The notes beneath the pieces were generated by a model, which did no database searches, was not told the origin of the DNA, and was given only the letters and a program-made list of their open reading frames with translations. Below, one piece after another: positions 35,423 to 44,325 of a stretch of DNA of 64,000 nucleotides (the first letter of the stretch is position 1; the number at the start of each line of letters is the position of its first letter). This DNA comes from Pseudomonas pohangensis (GTDB taxonomy: Bacteria; Pseudomonadota; Gammaproteobacteria; Pseudomonadales; Pseudomonadaceae): the NCBI RefSeq assembly GCF_900105995.1, contig NZ_LT629785.1:2914001-2978000 (forward strand), given 5' to 3'. The translations under genes were made by a program, and so were the position numbers.

Positions 35423-35450
35423 TTGACAGCTTTATAAATGGCAGCATAAT
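35423..35450 (+). promoter_or_regulatory. Sigma-70 promoter
   Basis: TTGACA at 35423-35428 and CATAAT at 35445-35450 with a 16-bp spacer, a near-consensus promoter reading toward the gene at 35587. The remainder of 35296-35586 shows no gene. Confidence 0.6.
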
Positions 35451-35586
35451 ATTGGATCGCCTAGGGAGGCACCCTGCTGCGTGGGAAACACCCTTCTAAT
35501 CTCTTTCTTGAATTTTTCACCATTGATAGCCGAGCAAGCAGCATGCAAGTACCGACATATTTCGGTATGGCTAGTGGGGAAAAATC

Positions 35587-36096
35587 ATGCTCACTCCAGA
35601 AAACTTCATCAACGAATTCAAACGTTTTGCCCGCCTTACGCAAGATACGAATCTGACCTATTGTCAAAACCTTGACATTCGAAGCATCGAATTTGGATTC
35701 CGCGACTTCTACCAGCTGCAACACGAGTTTCCGAATTTAAACTCCAAACAGGCTTGGGCTATTTCGTCGAGGCTAATGAGGCGGCTATGCGCAATAGTGG
35801 AGCCAGACAGCAATAAGGTGTTCTATATTTTCACTATCGAAAAGGCGCGCCCCAGTCACTGCAGTTATCACAGCATGTGGGCAGGCGATGATAAAGATGG
35901 TCGCGAGGTTAGAGTTCCCCGCCGTGTATACTTCAAGCGGCTCGAATACCCATTCCCCGTCTACGTCATCGAAAATGAAGACCAATTTTCGGCATGGCGA
36001 TGTGATTGGTTCGGCACTGCATACCTGTCCCCTGAAATAGCTGAGAAGTATTTCATCTCAGCATTCCTCCACAGGGCACGGGTAGTTACGGGCTGA
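35587..36096 (+). CDS. Hypothetical protein (169 aa)
   Basis: A 169-aa soluble protein with no recognised family; it is rich in aromatic and basic residues (RVYFKRLEYPFPVYVIENEDQ). It has a GGGGA sequence upstream of the ATG and a near-consensus sigma-70 promoter 137 bp before. Lower GC than the core. It lies alone between repeats, so function is open; a defence or regulatory cargo role is only a guess. Confidence 0.5.
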   Translation: MLTPENFINEFKRFARLTQDTNLTYCQNLDIRSIEFGFRDFYQLQHEFPNLNSKQAWAISSRLMRRLCAIVEPDSNKVFYIFTIEKARPSHCSYHSMWAGDDKDGREVRVPRRVYFKRLEYPFPVYVIENEDQFSAWRCDWFGTAYLSPEIAEKYFISAFLHRARVVTG

Positions 36097-36158
36097 CTGT
36101 TCGCACTCACTAGCTCTACACCAGTCAGAAATCTCCCATAGATAACGAGCGGGGCCGT

Positions 36159-36250
36159 GTCCGCTACTGGCACGTTTCAGCCTACAGCCAGGGGCGGCAG
36201 TCGGCCCTTTTCGGCCGGTCGCGACCGACAGGTACGTGCCAAAAGCGGAC
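36159..36250. repeat. 92-bp imperfect palindromic element
   Basis: GTCCGCTACTGGCACGT at 36159-36175 matches 15 of 17 bases of the reverse complement of 36234-36250. The loop holds an inner GC-rich hairpin (CGGCCC...GGCCGG). It resembles widespread Pseudomonas intergenic spacer repeats, and its right arm is also found at 63756-63770. Confidence 0.6.
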
Positions 36251-36366
36251 CTTCAAGTGAAGTTAAATCTGCCCTCATGGTTTTTACTGTAGAGCGCACC
36301 TAGCCAGCGAGTTGGCTAATGCGCCCTACGTAAACGTTGCAAGCACTTCGAACTCAGAGCCTCAAA

Positions 36367-36903
36367 TCACTGCCCCATCATGTGCTGTTGCTGCATCATT
36401 TGATCCATCATCATCTGCTGCGTTCCCATGTACTGATCCATCATGTACTGGTGCTGTTGCATTTGCTCGGGGGTCATGCCTGAGTAGTGGCTCCCCATGT
36501 CTTTCCATCCCATCATGTGACCGTCATTCATCATGTTGCCGTTGCCCATCATCCCGCCATTCATCATGTTGTGATTCATCATCCCGCCACTACCCATCAT
36601 CCCGCTGCCCCACATGCCGTTCATCATGCCCATGCCGCTTTGCATCAAGGCCTGATGTTCCTGCAAGAGCTTTTGACGTTCTTTAGGGTCTTTGGTCTGC
36701 TGGATTTTGTTCATTTGCGCCTGCATTTTTTGCAAGTTCTCTTGGACTTGCGCCATCTGCTTTTCAAACTGTTCAATGTTTCCTTTTGACTGTTCAGACT
36801 GAACGGCCGTGGTCGCTGACGCTGCTACTGTGTCCTCTGCTGCGACCCAGGTAGTAGCTAGAGCAGCAGTAAGAAAAAGTGCTGTGGAAATTGGAGTTTT
36901 CAT
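36367..36903 (-). CDS. Met/Gln/His-rich periplasmic protein
   Basis: A 178-aa protein with a Sec signal (about 1-22, ending WVAA), a helical coiled-coil-like middle (EKQMAQVQENLQKMQAQMNK) and a C-terminal 90 residues dominated by Met, Asn, Gly and His (MMNGGMMGNGNMMN and similar). Such Met/His-rich tails bind Cu(I), Ag(I) or related metals in other proteins; binding here is inference. The ATG at 36903 has AGAAGGAAG upstream. It lies beside cadR/cadA but is not in their operon. Confidence 0.72.
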   Translation of the reverse strand: MKTPISTALFLTAALATTWVAAEDTVAASATTAVQSEQSKGNIEQFEKQMAQVQENLQKMQAQMNKIQQTKDPKERQKLLQEHQALMQSGMGMMNGMWGSGMMGSGGMMNHNMMNGGMMGNGNMMNDGHMMGWKDMGSHYSGMTPEQMQQHQYMMDQYMGTQQMMMDQMMQQQHMMGQ

Positions 36904-37180
36904 CGTTTGCTTCCTTCTCGTTCGAGCATCGGGGGAGATGTTGACGCTGGGTTTTCCTAGCGCTCATCGCTAATAACGCCAATTGAGAATAGCCTTGTTT
37001 CAATGGTGGCCGGCCGGTACTCATCCGGCTGGTTTCTATCTACCTCGACTGGCAGTGTCTGACCCATTTGAGTTGTCAAATTTGACTCTAAAACCTAGAG
37101 CGACTCATCTGACCTTGCTGACTATGAGTCGGGACTTATTCACTTTAGATTGGTCTTGCTCAATTTTTTGTGAAGCGATT

Positions 37181-37633
37181 TCAATGGCTGTGGCTTTTCC
37201 CGACATGGGTGTGGCCATCATCTGGAAGCGCCTGCACTCCACCAGTGCTGTTAAGGCACTGAAGGATTCCACACTCTTGTGCGTCCCGTCCGGCTGCGCA
37301 GCGCTGCCGTAATTCAATCAGCTGTTGTTGCAGTGCCAGTAGGCTCGTCACACGCGCTTGCACATGCTTGATGTGCTCATCCACTAAGGCATTCACGCCC
37401 TCGCAGTTTTCCTCTGGTCGATCAATTAAAGCCAACAAGCTTCTGATCTCATCCAGCGTCATATCCAATGTTCGGCAGTTACGGATAAACGTAAGCCTCT
37501 CAAGATGCGCGCTGTTATACAGGCGGTAATTACCCGTACTGCGGGCCGGCGCCTGCAGCAGGCCCTCATGCTCGTAATAGCGAACAGTTTCTACCTTGCA
37601 ATCAGCTAGCTTGGCCAGCTCTCCTATTTTCAT
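37181..37633 (-). CDS. cadR: Cd(II)/Pb(II)-responsive MerR-family regulator CadR
   Basis: A 150-aa MerR-type regulator. N-terminal HTH (MKIGELAKLADCKVETVRYYE), a long dimerisation helix, and metal-binding cysteines at C77, C112 and C121. The His-rich tail HTHVGKSHSH is typical of Pseudomonas CadR. It is divergent from cadA with an 81-bp spacer that holds the canonical operator, so it should repress and activate cadA by DNA distortion. Confidence 0.93.
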   Translation of the reverse strand: MKIGELAKLADCKVETVRYYEHEGLLQAPARSTGNYRLYNSAHLERLTFIRNCRTLDMTLDEIRSLLALIDRPEENCEGVNALVDEHIKHVQARVTSLLALQQQLIELRQRCAAGRDAQECGILQCLNSTGGVQALPDDGHTHVGKSHSH

Positions 37634-37655
37634 AAATTATCTCTTCGACAAACGC

Positions 37656-37686
37656 TTGACCCTGTAGTGGCTTTAGGGTGTTCACT
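37656..37686 (+). promoter_or_regulatory. cadA promoter with CadR operator
   Basis: TTGACC (37656-37661) and TTCACT (37681-37686) with an elongated 19-bp spacer, as in MerR-controlled promoters. The dyad ACCCT...AGGGT (37659-37679) sits between the elements and matches the CadR-box pattern. The adjoining cadR gene is the likely regulator. Confidence 0.85.
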
Positions 37687-37714
37687 CTACAACACGATAA
37701 ATGAGGATACCCCC

Positions 37715-40150
37715 ATGACTGGTTGTTGCGGTGACGAACACAAACCTGGAGTGTTATCAAAGGATGTCTGCTGTGACCGTAGTGAAGCGACTAAGTGCTC
37801 ATCTGTTACAGCCACCACAACTGATGCCCGGCCCGGTTCTCAGCTCAGCAGCTTTCGCATTGAGCACATGGACTGTCCTACCGAACAGACGCTGATTCAG
37901 GACAAGCTGAGCAAACTCACGGGTGTAGATAAACTCGATTTCAATCTGATCAATCGTACTCTCGGGGTATGGCATAACTTGCCGTCAACCGCACCGATCG
38001 AATCGGCGATCTTGTCCTTGGGCATGCAGGCGCAACCACTAACTGTTGAAGGACAAGCTCGCATCAAAATCGAACAGATGGACTGCCCGACGGAAGAAAA
38101 TCTGATTCGCGGCAAACTGTCTTCACTCCCCGGCATCAGTGAGCTGGAGTTCAACTTGCTCCAGCGTGTGCTGACGTTTCGTCACACGGCGGATGCACTA
38201 CCAGCGGCATTGGTAGCTATCCGCGACCTTGGCTTCACGCCAGTGGTGGAGGGTTCAACAACGGCAAACGAAGTCGCGCAAGCTACCCCGCGCAAGAAGG
38301 CCTGGTGGCCTTTGGCGCTATCAGGTGTGGCAGCCGTTTCGGCTGAGTTGTTGCACTTCGCTGAACTTGCCCCCGAATGGATAGTGGCCGGCGTGGCATT
38401 ACTAGCCATTCTGCTGTGTGGCGTGACGACTTATAAGAAGGGCTGGATCGCCCTGACAAACCGTAACCTGAACATCAATGCGCTGATGAGTATCGCGGTT
38501 ACCGGTGCGGTGCTGATTGGGCAATGGCCGGAAGCCGCCATGGTCATGTTCCTCTTTTCGGTCGCCGAACTGATCGAGGCTAAGTCGCTAGACCGGGCGC
38601 GTAATGCCATTCGTGGCCTGCTGGATCTGACCCCGGAGCGCGCCACTGTGCAGCAGCCCGATGGCTCGTGGCTTGAAGTAGAGGTTGAAACTATTATCGT
38701 AGGCGCCTTGGTCAGGGTTCGGCCTGGCGAGCGGATCGGCCTCGATGGCGAGGTAACTTCCGGCAACTCCACCATCAACCAAGCACCGATCACGGGTGAA
38801 AGCCTGCCCGTAGAGAAAACCATAGGTGACCCTGTTTTTGCTGGAACCATCAATGAAGCCGGCTCGTTGGAGTACCGAGTCGTGGCCGGCGCTGCTAACA
38901 CCACGCTTGCGCGTATCATCCACGCGGTCGAAGAGGCACAGGGTTCGCGTGCGCCGACCCAACGCTTTGTCGATCAATTCGCCAAGGTATACACACCTGT
39001 TGTATTCCTCCTCGCCCTGGCTGTCGCCATCGTGCCACCGTTGTTTATGGCAGAACCCTGGTACGACTGGATCTATCGCGCCCTAGTGCTTTTGGTCGTT
39101 GCCTGCCCTTGCGCCTTGGTCATCTCGACGCCTGTCACCATTATTAGTGGCCTGGCAGCGGCAGCGCGCAAAGGTATCCTGGTCAAAGGTGGTGTCTATC
39201 TGGAAATCGGCAGCAAGCTTGGCTTCCTGGCGCTCGACAAGACCGGAACTATTACTCACGGCAAGCCGGTACAGACCGACTATCTGCCGCTGGTTGAGCA
39301 GGACTCAGAACGCTACCGTACCCACGCCGCCAGTCTCGCCAGCCGATCTGACCACCCGGTTTCTCAATCGATAGCCAAGCACGCCACGGAGAATGGTCTG
39401 ACGTTTGCTGCCGTTGAAGATTTAGAAGCCCTGCCGGGTCGAGGGGTACGAGGCACCATTGAAGGCATGGATTTCCACCTGGGCAACCACCGCTTGGTGG
39501 AAGATCTTGGCCTCTGCTCACCAGAACTGGAAGCGACCCTGGAGCGACTTGAACGCCAAGGCAAAACTGTGGTGGTGCAGTGCAATTCACAGCGTGCAAT
39601 TGCCATGTTTGCAGTCGCCGATACCGTCAAAGAATCCAGTCGCCAGGCAATCGATGAGCTTCACGCGCTTGGCGTGAAGACCACAATGCTGACCGGCGAT
39701 AATCCACACACCGCAGAAGCTATTGCACAGCAGGTAGGCATCGACGAGGCACTCGGCAATCTACTGCCAGTCGATAAGTTGCAGGCCATTGAGGCATTGC
39801 AGGCGCGGGGCTACGTTGTCGGGATGGTCGGTGATGGAATCAACGATGCACCGGCGCTGGCGAAGTCTGAAATCGGCTTCGCCATGGCCGCCGCTGGCAC
39901 AGACACCGCCATCGAAACTGCCGATGTAGCATTGATGGATGACGACCTGCGCAAGATCCCGGCCTTCATACACTTGTCCCGGCAAACCGCAGCCATCCTC
40001 AAGCAGAACATCGTTCTAGCGCTGGGAATTAAGGCCTTGTTTCTCGCCATTACCCTCACAGGTCAAGCCACCATGTGGATGGCAGTATTTGCCGACATGG
40101 GCGTCAGTCTGATGGTGGTGTTCAACGGGCTGCGTCTTCTTAAAAAATAG
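37715..40150 (+). CDS. cadA: Cd/Zn/Pb-exporting P1B-type ATPase
   Basis: An 811-aa P1B-2 ATPase pumping Cd(II), Zn(II) or Pb(II) out of the cytoplasm. It begins with a Cys-rich tail (MTGCCGDEH, VCC), then two HMA-like domains each with MDCPTE in place of the usual CxxC (residues 52-57 and 122-127), then the membrane CPC motif (ACPCALVIS), DKTGT, GDGINDAPAL and HP-type elements. The ATG at 37715 was chosen since the frame upstream overlaps the promoter. Controlled by divergent CadR. Confidence 0.93.
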   Translation: MTGCCGDEHKPGVLSKDVCCDRSEATKCSSVTATTTDARPGSQLSSFRIEHMDCPTEQTLIQDKLSKLTGVDKLDFNLINRTLGVWHNLPSTAPIESAILSLGMQAQPLTVEGQARIKIEQMDCPTEENLIRGKLSSLPGISELEFNLLQRVLTFRHTADALPAALVAIRDLGFTPVVEGSTTANEVAQATPRKKAWWPLALSGVAAVSAELLHFAELAPEWIVAGVALLAILLCGVTTYKKGWIALTNRNLNINALMSIAVTGAVLIGQWPEAAMVMFLFSVAELIEAKSLDRARNAIRGLLDLTPERATVQQPDGSWLEVEVETIIVGALVRVRPGERIGLDGEVTSGNSTINQAPITGESLPVEKTIGDPVFAGTINEAGSLEYRVVAGAANTTLARIIHAVEEAQGSRAPTQRFVDQFAKVYTPVVFLLALAVAIVPPLFMAEPWYDWIYRALVLLVVACPCALVISTPVTIISGLAAAARKGILVKGGVYLEIGSKLGFLALDKTGTITHGKPVQTDYLPLVEQDSERYRTHAASLASRSDHPVSQSIAKHATENGLTFAAVEDLEALPGRGVRGTIEGMDFHLGNHRLVEDLGLCSPELEATLERLERQGKTVVVQCNSQRAIAMFAVADTVKESSRQAIDELHALGVKTTMLTGDNPHTAEAIAQQVGIDEALGNLLPVDKLQAIEALQARGYVVGMVGDGINDAPALAKSEIGFAMAAAGTDTAIETADVALMDDDLRKIPAFIHLSRQTAAILKQNIVLALGIKALFLAITLTGQATMWMAVFADMGVSLMVVFNGLRLLKK

Positions 40151-40393
40151 GAACTGAGGGTTAGAGAAAACACCATTGGAGCTCGCACCTAAACAAGCCT
40201 TAGAACAGTCCAAGCATGTCTGCTCGGTTGCCATATTTAAGATTTTCGCGAGTCGATGGGACAAATACTTCGTACTGTTGGCGCGTTACTGTTCTCGAAG
40301 CGGAGCTCATAGGCAATACAAATCACTTCAGAATCAGTGCCTTCGAACTCATGCTGGATTCAATAGTTAGACCTCATAAAGCTGGAGCACCAG

Positions 40394-40855
40394 ATGAACT
40401 CACTCGAACTAAAAGTTCCGCCAGTTGTATTGGTTTTTCTTGCAGCAATGCTCATGTGGCTCATCTCGCTCGTGGCACCTTCGTTCAATTGGCGACCGAT
40501 TCATAGCGGACTCATCGCCCTAATCTTCATCCTTGCAGGAGGCTTGATTTCCGCTCTGGGAGTGCTCGCTTTTAGGCAGGCCAAGACAACGGTCAATCCA
40601 ACAAGCCCAGAGACAGTTTCATTGCTAGTAGTTAAAGGCATCTATAACCTGAGCCGAAATCCGATGTACCTCGGCTTCCTCCTCACTTTGGTCGGACTCG
40701 CACTTCTAGTTGAAAACAAGCTGTCGTTCGGCGTTCTGCCTGCGTTCGTGGCCTACATGAATCGCTTCCAGATCGCCCCGGAAGAGAAAGTTCTCTCCGC
40801 GAAGTTTGGCCAGGAGTTCGGTGCCTACATGCAGAGAGTTCGCCGTTGGGTCTGA
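40394..40855 (+). CDS. Isoprenylcysteine carboxyl methyltransferase-like membrane methyltransferase
   Basis: A 153-aa integral-membrane SAM-dependent methyltransferase-fold protein of the ICMT/PEMT type: three or four helices, GIYNLSRNPMYLGFLL (RNPMY signature) and EEKVLSAKFG-EF-Y near the C-terminus. Substrate is not known in bacteria. Its stop codon lies within a GTCTGAT sequence that opens an attC-like stretch, and a GTTAGAC core site lies just upstream (40365-40371), so it may be a gene cassette. Confidence 0.8.
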   Translation: MNSLELKVPPVVLVFLAAMLMWLISLVAPSFNWRPIHSGLIALIFILAGGLISALGVLAFRQAKTTVNPTSPETVSLLVVKGIYNLSRNPMYLGFLLTLVGLALLVENKLSFGVLPAFVAYMNRFQIAPEEKVLSAKFGQEFGAYMQRVRRWV

Positions 40856-40910
40856 TCGAGAGGACGTCATGCGGAAAGCTGGGCACCGCCTCTAACCTCA
40901 AACGTTAGGC
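40850..40910 (+). other. attC-like recombination site (degenerate)
   Basis: The 61-bp stretch runs from GTCTGAT (degenerate R'' core) to GTTAGGC (R' core), with a right half reading CTAACCTCAAACGTTAGGC that resembles the classic attC ending TTAACTCAAGCGTTAGRC. A matching GTTAGAC core lies at 40365-40371 at the other end of the ICMT-like gene. No integrase IntI gene is seen in the window. From here to the IS66 edge (41170) there is about 260 bp with no gene. Confidence 0.45.
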
Positions 40911-41200
40911 AATGACCTCCTCATGTTGTGCGTATAGATGTGAGCCCGCACGCTTTCAAATACCAAATCGTTCGCCGAAGCCGGCTACCGTCCATTAACT
41001 TGTCTTGGCTAAGAAGAGCTATCCAAGTGAGTCGAATCTCACTTGCTTGAACGGCATGGTTACGCAGAATATCTCCGGAACCCAATACACATCCTAAATG
41101 GTCGCGCTAGCTGCATTTCTGGCCTTAAGCCTGAAAATCTGAATGTCTCTTATGGGTTGACTGCAGACTGTAAGCGTCCGCCGAACTCACCTTGCGTGAT

Positions 41201-42727
41201 TCAGGCAGGTTTCCACTGATGCGGCATTAGTTGGCCGATCTCACTCGCCCGCTGCGTCGGCAGCCGTGTGAGTACGTCCTTGAGATAGGCATGCGGATCA
41301 TGCCCATTCATCCGCGCCGACTGGATCAGGCTCATGATTGCTGCCGCGCGTTTGCCGCTGCGCAGTGATCCGGCAAACAACCAGTTCGAGCGCCCCAGTG
41401 CCCATGGCCGGATCTGGTTCTCGACCTGGTTGTTGTCGATGGGCACAGCGCCATCGTCCAAGTAGCGCGTCAGCGCTACCCAGCGTTTTAGGCTGTAATC
41501 CAAGGCTTTCGCCGTGGCCGATCCGTTGGGCACAAGATCGCGCTGGGCCAGCATCCAGTCATGCAGTGCTTCGAGGATCGGTGAGGCCTTTTCCTGCCGT
41601 ATTCGCCAGCGATCTTCATCGCTCATGTTCCGTGCCTGCCGTTCGATTTCGTACAAGCCGCCAATTGAGTGCAGTGCTTGTTCGGCCAACTGGCTTTTGT
41701 TCGCCGCATGAAGATCGAAGAACTTACGGCGGGCGTGGGCCATACAGCCAATTTCGGTGATGCCCTGCTCGAAGCTGGCCTTGTAGCCTGCGAAGTCGTC
41801 GCAGACCAGCTTGCCATTCCACTGGCCCAGAAAATTGCGCGCATGTTCGCCGGCACGGCTGGGGCTGAAGTCGTACACCACCGCTTTTAGATCGGCGAAG
41901 GGCGTGGTGCTGTAGGCCCAGACGTAAGCCCGATGAGTTTTCTTCTCGCCCGGCGTGAGCATTTGCACCGGGGTTTCGTCAGCGTGGATCACGCGTTGGG
42001 CCAGCACGGCTTCGCGCAGGACATCGACCAGCGGCTGGAGCTGCACGCCGGTTTGTCCGACCCACTGCGCCAGTGTCGAACGGGCGATGACCAGGCCGGC
42101 ACGGCCAAAGATTTTCTCCTGCCGGTACAGCGGCAGGTGGTCGGCGAATTTGGCCACCATCACGTGAGCCAGAAGGCCGGCGGTGGGGATGCCTTTGTCG
42201 ATCACCTGGGCTGGAACCGGAGCCTGAATCAGCGTTTCGCACTGGCGACAGGCCCATTTGCCACGCACATGCTGTTCGACGGTGAACACGCCTGGCGTGT
42301 AATCCAGCTTTTCGCTGACGTCCTCACCGATGCGTTGCAGCTGGCAGCCGCAGGCGCACTGGGTGCTCTCCGGCTCGTGACGAATCACGGTACGCGGAAA
42401 TTGCGGCGGCAGCGCTGTGCGCTTGGGCTGTTGGCGGGGCTCGGCTGGGGTAGCCGGGGGATTGACGGCTTTCAACTCCGCCTCGATGGCGGCGATGTCG
42501 GTGTCGATCAGGTCATCCAGCAGGCTGCCCTGATCAGGACTCAGCTGCTCGCTGCGTTTGGCGAACTTGTGCCGTTTGTACCAGGCGATTTCGTGGGTGA
42601 GCTGCTCGATGATGGTTTGATCACGGTGGATCTTCTTGCCCATCACGTCGACCTGTGTCAGCAACTGCGCGGCCAGGGCGCGCAGTTGCTCAGGTGTCAG
42701 TTGGTCGAGATTGGGCGAGGAAGTCAT
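41201..42727 (-). CDS. tnpC: IS66-family transposase TnpC
   Basis: A 508-aa DDE transposase. N-terminal coiled-coil/leucine-rich segment (LTPEQLRALAAQLL), a zinc-finger segment with CACGCQ and CRQCE, the DDE domain (VIHADETPVQM, CDDFAGYK) and the C-terminal IPIDNNQVENQIRPWALGR-type segment. Full length with no frameshift. Confidence 0.96.
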   Translation of the reverse strand: MTSSPNLDQLTPEQLRALAAQLLTQVDVMGKKIHRDQTIIEQLTHEIAWYKRHKFAKRSEQLSPDQGSLLDDLIDTDIAAIEAELKAVNPPATPAEPRQQPKRTALPPQFPRTVIRHEPESTQCACGCQLQRIGEDVSEKLDYTPGVFTVEQHVRGKWACRQCETLIQAPVPAQVIDKGIPTAGLLAHVMVAKFADHLPLYRQEKIFGRAGLVIARSTLAQWVGQTGVQLQPLVDVLREAVLAQRVIHADETPVQMLTPGEKKTHRAYVWAYSTTPFADLKAVVYDFSPSRAGEHARNFLGQWNGKLVCDDFAGYKASFEQGITEIGCMAHARRKFFDLHAANKSQLAEQALHSIGGLYEIERQARNMSDEDRWRIRQEKASPILEALHDWMLAQRDLVPNGSATAKALDYSLKRWVALTRYLDDGAVPIDNNQVENQIRPWALGRSNWLFAGSLRSGKRAAAIMSLIQSARMNGHDPHAYLKDVLTRLPTQRASEIGQLMPHQWKPA

Positions 42728-42788
42728 GCCGCTGATTGTGCCAGAGCAGACGCTTAGCGCAGATACACCGATGGGCTAATGGCCGGCG

Positions 42789-43124
42789 CTACAGCACTGT
42801 GATCGCGCCGCCCGCACCGACCCGCTGCCAGGGCAGCCCCAGTACCAACGCCTGAAGTTGCTCGGCGTCGAGTTCGACTTCCGAGCCGTGGCGGATGCCT
42901 GGCCAGTGAAACTTGCCCTGGTTCAATCGCCGCGCAGCCAGCCAGATCCCCACGCCGTCATGCACCAGAACTTTCATGCGGTTGGCGCGACGATTGGCAA
43001 AGAGATAGGCGCAGTGCGGCTTCGCCGCACCGAACACCGCCACCACGCGGGCCAACGCGGTTTCAGTGCCAGCACGCATGTCCATGGGTTCGGTGGCGAG
43101 CCAGATGCTATCGACGCGAATCAC
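42789..43124 (-). CDS. tnpB: IS66 accessory protein TnpB
   Basis: A 111-aa IS66 Orf2 (TnpB) protein. Motifs: IWLATEPMDMRAG, CAYLFANRRANRMKVLVHDGVGIWL, and LNQGKFHWP. A GTG start at 43124 overlaps the tnpA stop by GTGA, the usual coupling in IS66 elements. Required in trans with TnpA for transposition. Confidence 0.93.
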   Translation of the reverse strand: MIRVDSIWLATEPMDMRAGTETALARVVAVFGAAKPHCAYLFANRRANRMKVLVHDGVGIWLAARRLNQGKFHWPGIRHGSEVELDAEQLQALVLGLPWQRVGAGGAITVL

Positions 43125-43438
43125 TGGACGAGCCCACGAACAAAGCGGGCGCATCCTTCAGGATCGGAGGCTGGCCATTTCACCGTGATGGATTGCTCGC
43201 CAAGCGGTAGCTCGATCATCACCGATGCTTCAGCTGGTCGTTTGGGCATAACCCTCGCAGGAACGAACGCCGGCAACGCCGCTGGCAGTTGATCCCGATA
43301 AAGCGGTAGCCACTTGCGAATGACGTTGGCGTTGATGCCGTGGCGGATGGCCACGCTGGATACGCTCGCACCGGGTTGCAGGCACTCCTGAACAACCTGG
43401 GCTTTGAATGGTTTGGGGTAAGAGCTTCGTTGGCGCAT
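43121..43438 (-). CDS. tnpA: IS66 accessory protein TnpA
   Basis: A 105-aa helix-turn-helix DNA-binding protein of the IS66 Orf1 type (KPFKAQVVQECLQPGASVS; HGINANVIRKWL). First gene of the element's operon. Confidence 0.92.
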   Translation of the reverse strand: MRQRSSYPKPFKAQVVQECLQPGASVSSVAIRHGINANVIRKWLPLYRDQLPAALPAFVPARVMPKRPAEASVMIELPLGEQSITVKWPASDPEGCARFVRGLVQ

Positions 43439-43571
43439 GGAAATCCCGGCGATAAGGGCTATCGCGTCCGCTTAAAAATACGCGGACACCATCGGCCTTA
43501 ATGCTGAGGTTCGGAAGGTGAGTTGGCCGGACGCTTACTGCAGACTGACGCAAAGAGCTGCAATCGGCCGC

Positions 43572-44162
43572 TTACCGCTCTTTGAGCTGCGTGATCATTG
43601 CCTCACTGACCTTGTCAGTGATTGGGCAACTCGGTGCTGAGGGCAAGTGATTCAAATCCACGGCCTGTTTTACAGCGGTATCTATGGCCTTATCCTGAAT
43701 AGGCTCTTTCGGCGCTTTCTGATTACGTCGTGCTTGCCCGCGCTGGCGCTTAGCCTGCTGCTTCGCATACAGCGCCTGAGCCGCCGTTACCATTCCTACT
43801 GCCTGGCCGCTCAAGTCCAAACGCGGCGCATTCTCCGTCATGCTTGCCCAATATCGACTTCCTCGGCACCAGGTAGCGATGCCCTGCTTGAGCTGTTCGC
43901 TGGATATTTCAAGCAGCTCTAGGTGTTGCTCGGCATCCTTTAAAATACCTTCCTTAAGCGGAACCTTTGGGGCCGGATTGACCGGGAAGGCCAATGGAAA
44001 GTGCTTCTGCAATCGCCAGATCGCTTCCACCGCAGGATCTTGCTCGCGAGGCTTAGCCTGCTCAGAAGGCTTGCGTATAGCCTGCTTCGCGCTATCTGTC
44101 TTTACTTGCACTTTTTCGGCTCGAAGGCGGTCGCGTAGCTCAGCTAATTGTTCAAAACCCAT
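43572..44162 (-). CDS. ProQ/FinO-domain RNA-binding protein
   Basis: A 196-aa protein with a central ProQ/FinO domain (about 45-145): AIWRLQKHFPLAFP, LKEGILKDA, LKQGIATWCRGSRYWASM and RLDLSGQAVG. Flanking tails are basic and low-complexity. ProQ/FinO proteins bind structured RNAs such as sRNAs or plasmid antisense RNAs. Its place on a mobile region suggests a plasmid-borne FinO-like type. It is not necessarily the host's own copy. Confidence 0.82.
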   Translation of the reverse strand: MGFEQLAELRDRLRAEKVQVKTDSAKQAIRKPSEQAKPREQDPAVEAIWRLQKHFPLAFPVNPAPKVPLKEGILKDAEQHLELLEISSEQLKQGIATWCRGSRYWASMTENAPRLDLSGQAVGMVTAAQALYAKQQAKRQRGQARRNQKAPKEPIQDKAIDTAVKQAVDLNHLPSAPSCPITDKVSEAMITQLKER

Positions 44163-44325
44163 CGTTTAGTTCACAGCCTTATGATTGATTCATGGTGCAA
44201 GGTTATCCCATGCAGTCTTTTGATACAGCTTGGACGATTTCTGCCTTTCATGGCAGGTGGCTTTGATAGCGTCCATTCCCCCAGACTGATCCACGCTTGC
44301 CTCTTCATACAGTGGAGGACAGGCC

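Larger units (their letters stand above)
41170..43538. mobile_element. IS66-family insertion sequence, complete
   Basis: A 2369-bp element with terminal inverted repeats beginning GTAAGCGTCCG (22 of 24 bases match between ends) and an exact 8-bp target duplication TGCAGACT at 41162-41169 and 43539-43546, the size expected for IS66. It carries tnpA, tnpB and tnpC in the normal order on the minus strand, all intact, so it may be active. It inserted in an intergenic repeat downstream of the ProQ-like gene. Confidence 0.95.

Noticed and set aside
37082..37105. Second MerR-type promoter between the Met-rich gene and cadR (TTGACT with CTCTA-N5-TAGAG)
   Set aside because: It points to the plus strand where no gene starts before cadA, and the spacing and arms are weaker than in the cadA operator; probably a relic.
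36983..37312. 109-codon plus-strand frame overlapping cadR
   Set aside because: Runs through the cadR coding end in antisense with no recognised domain.
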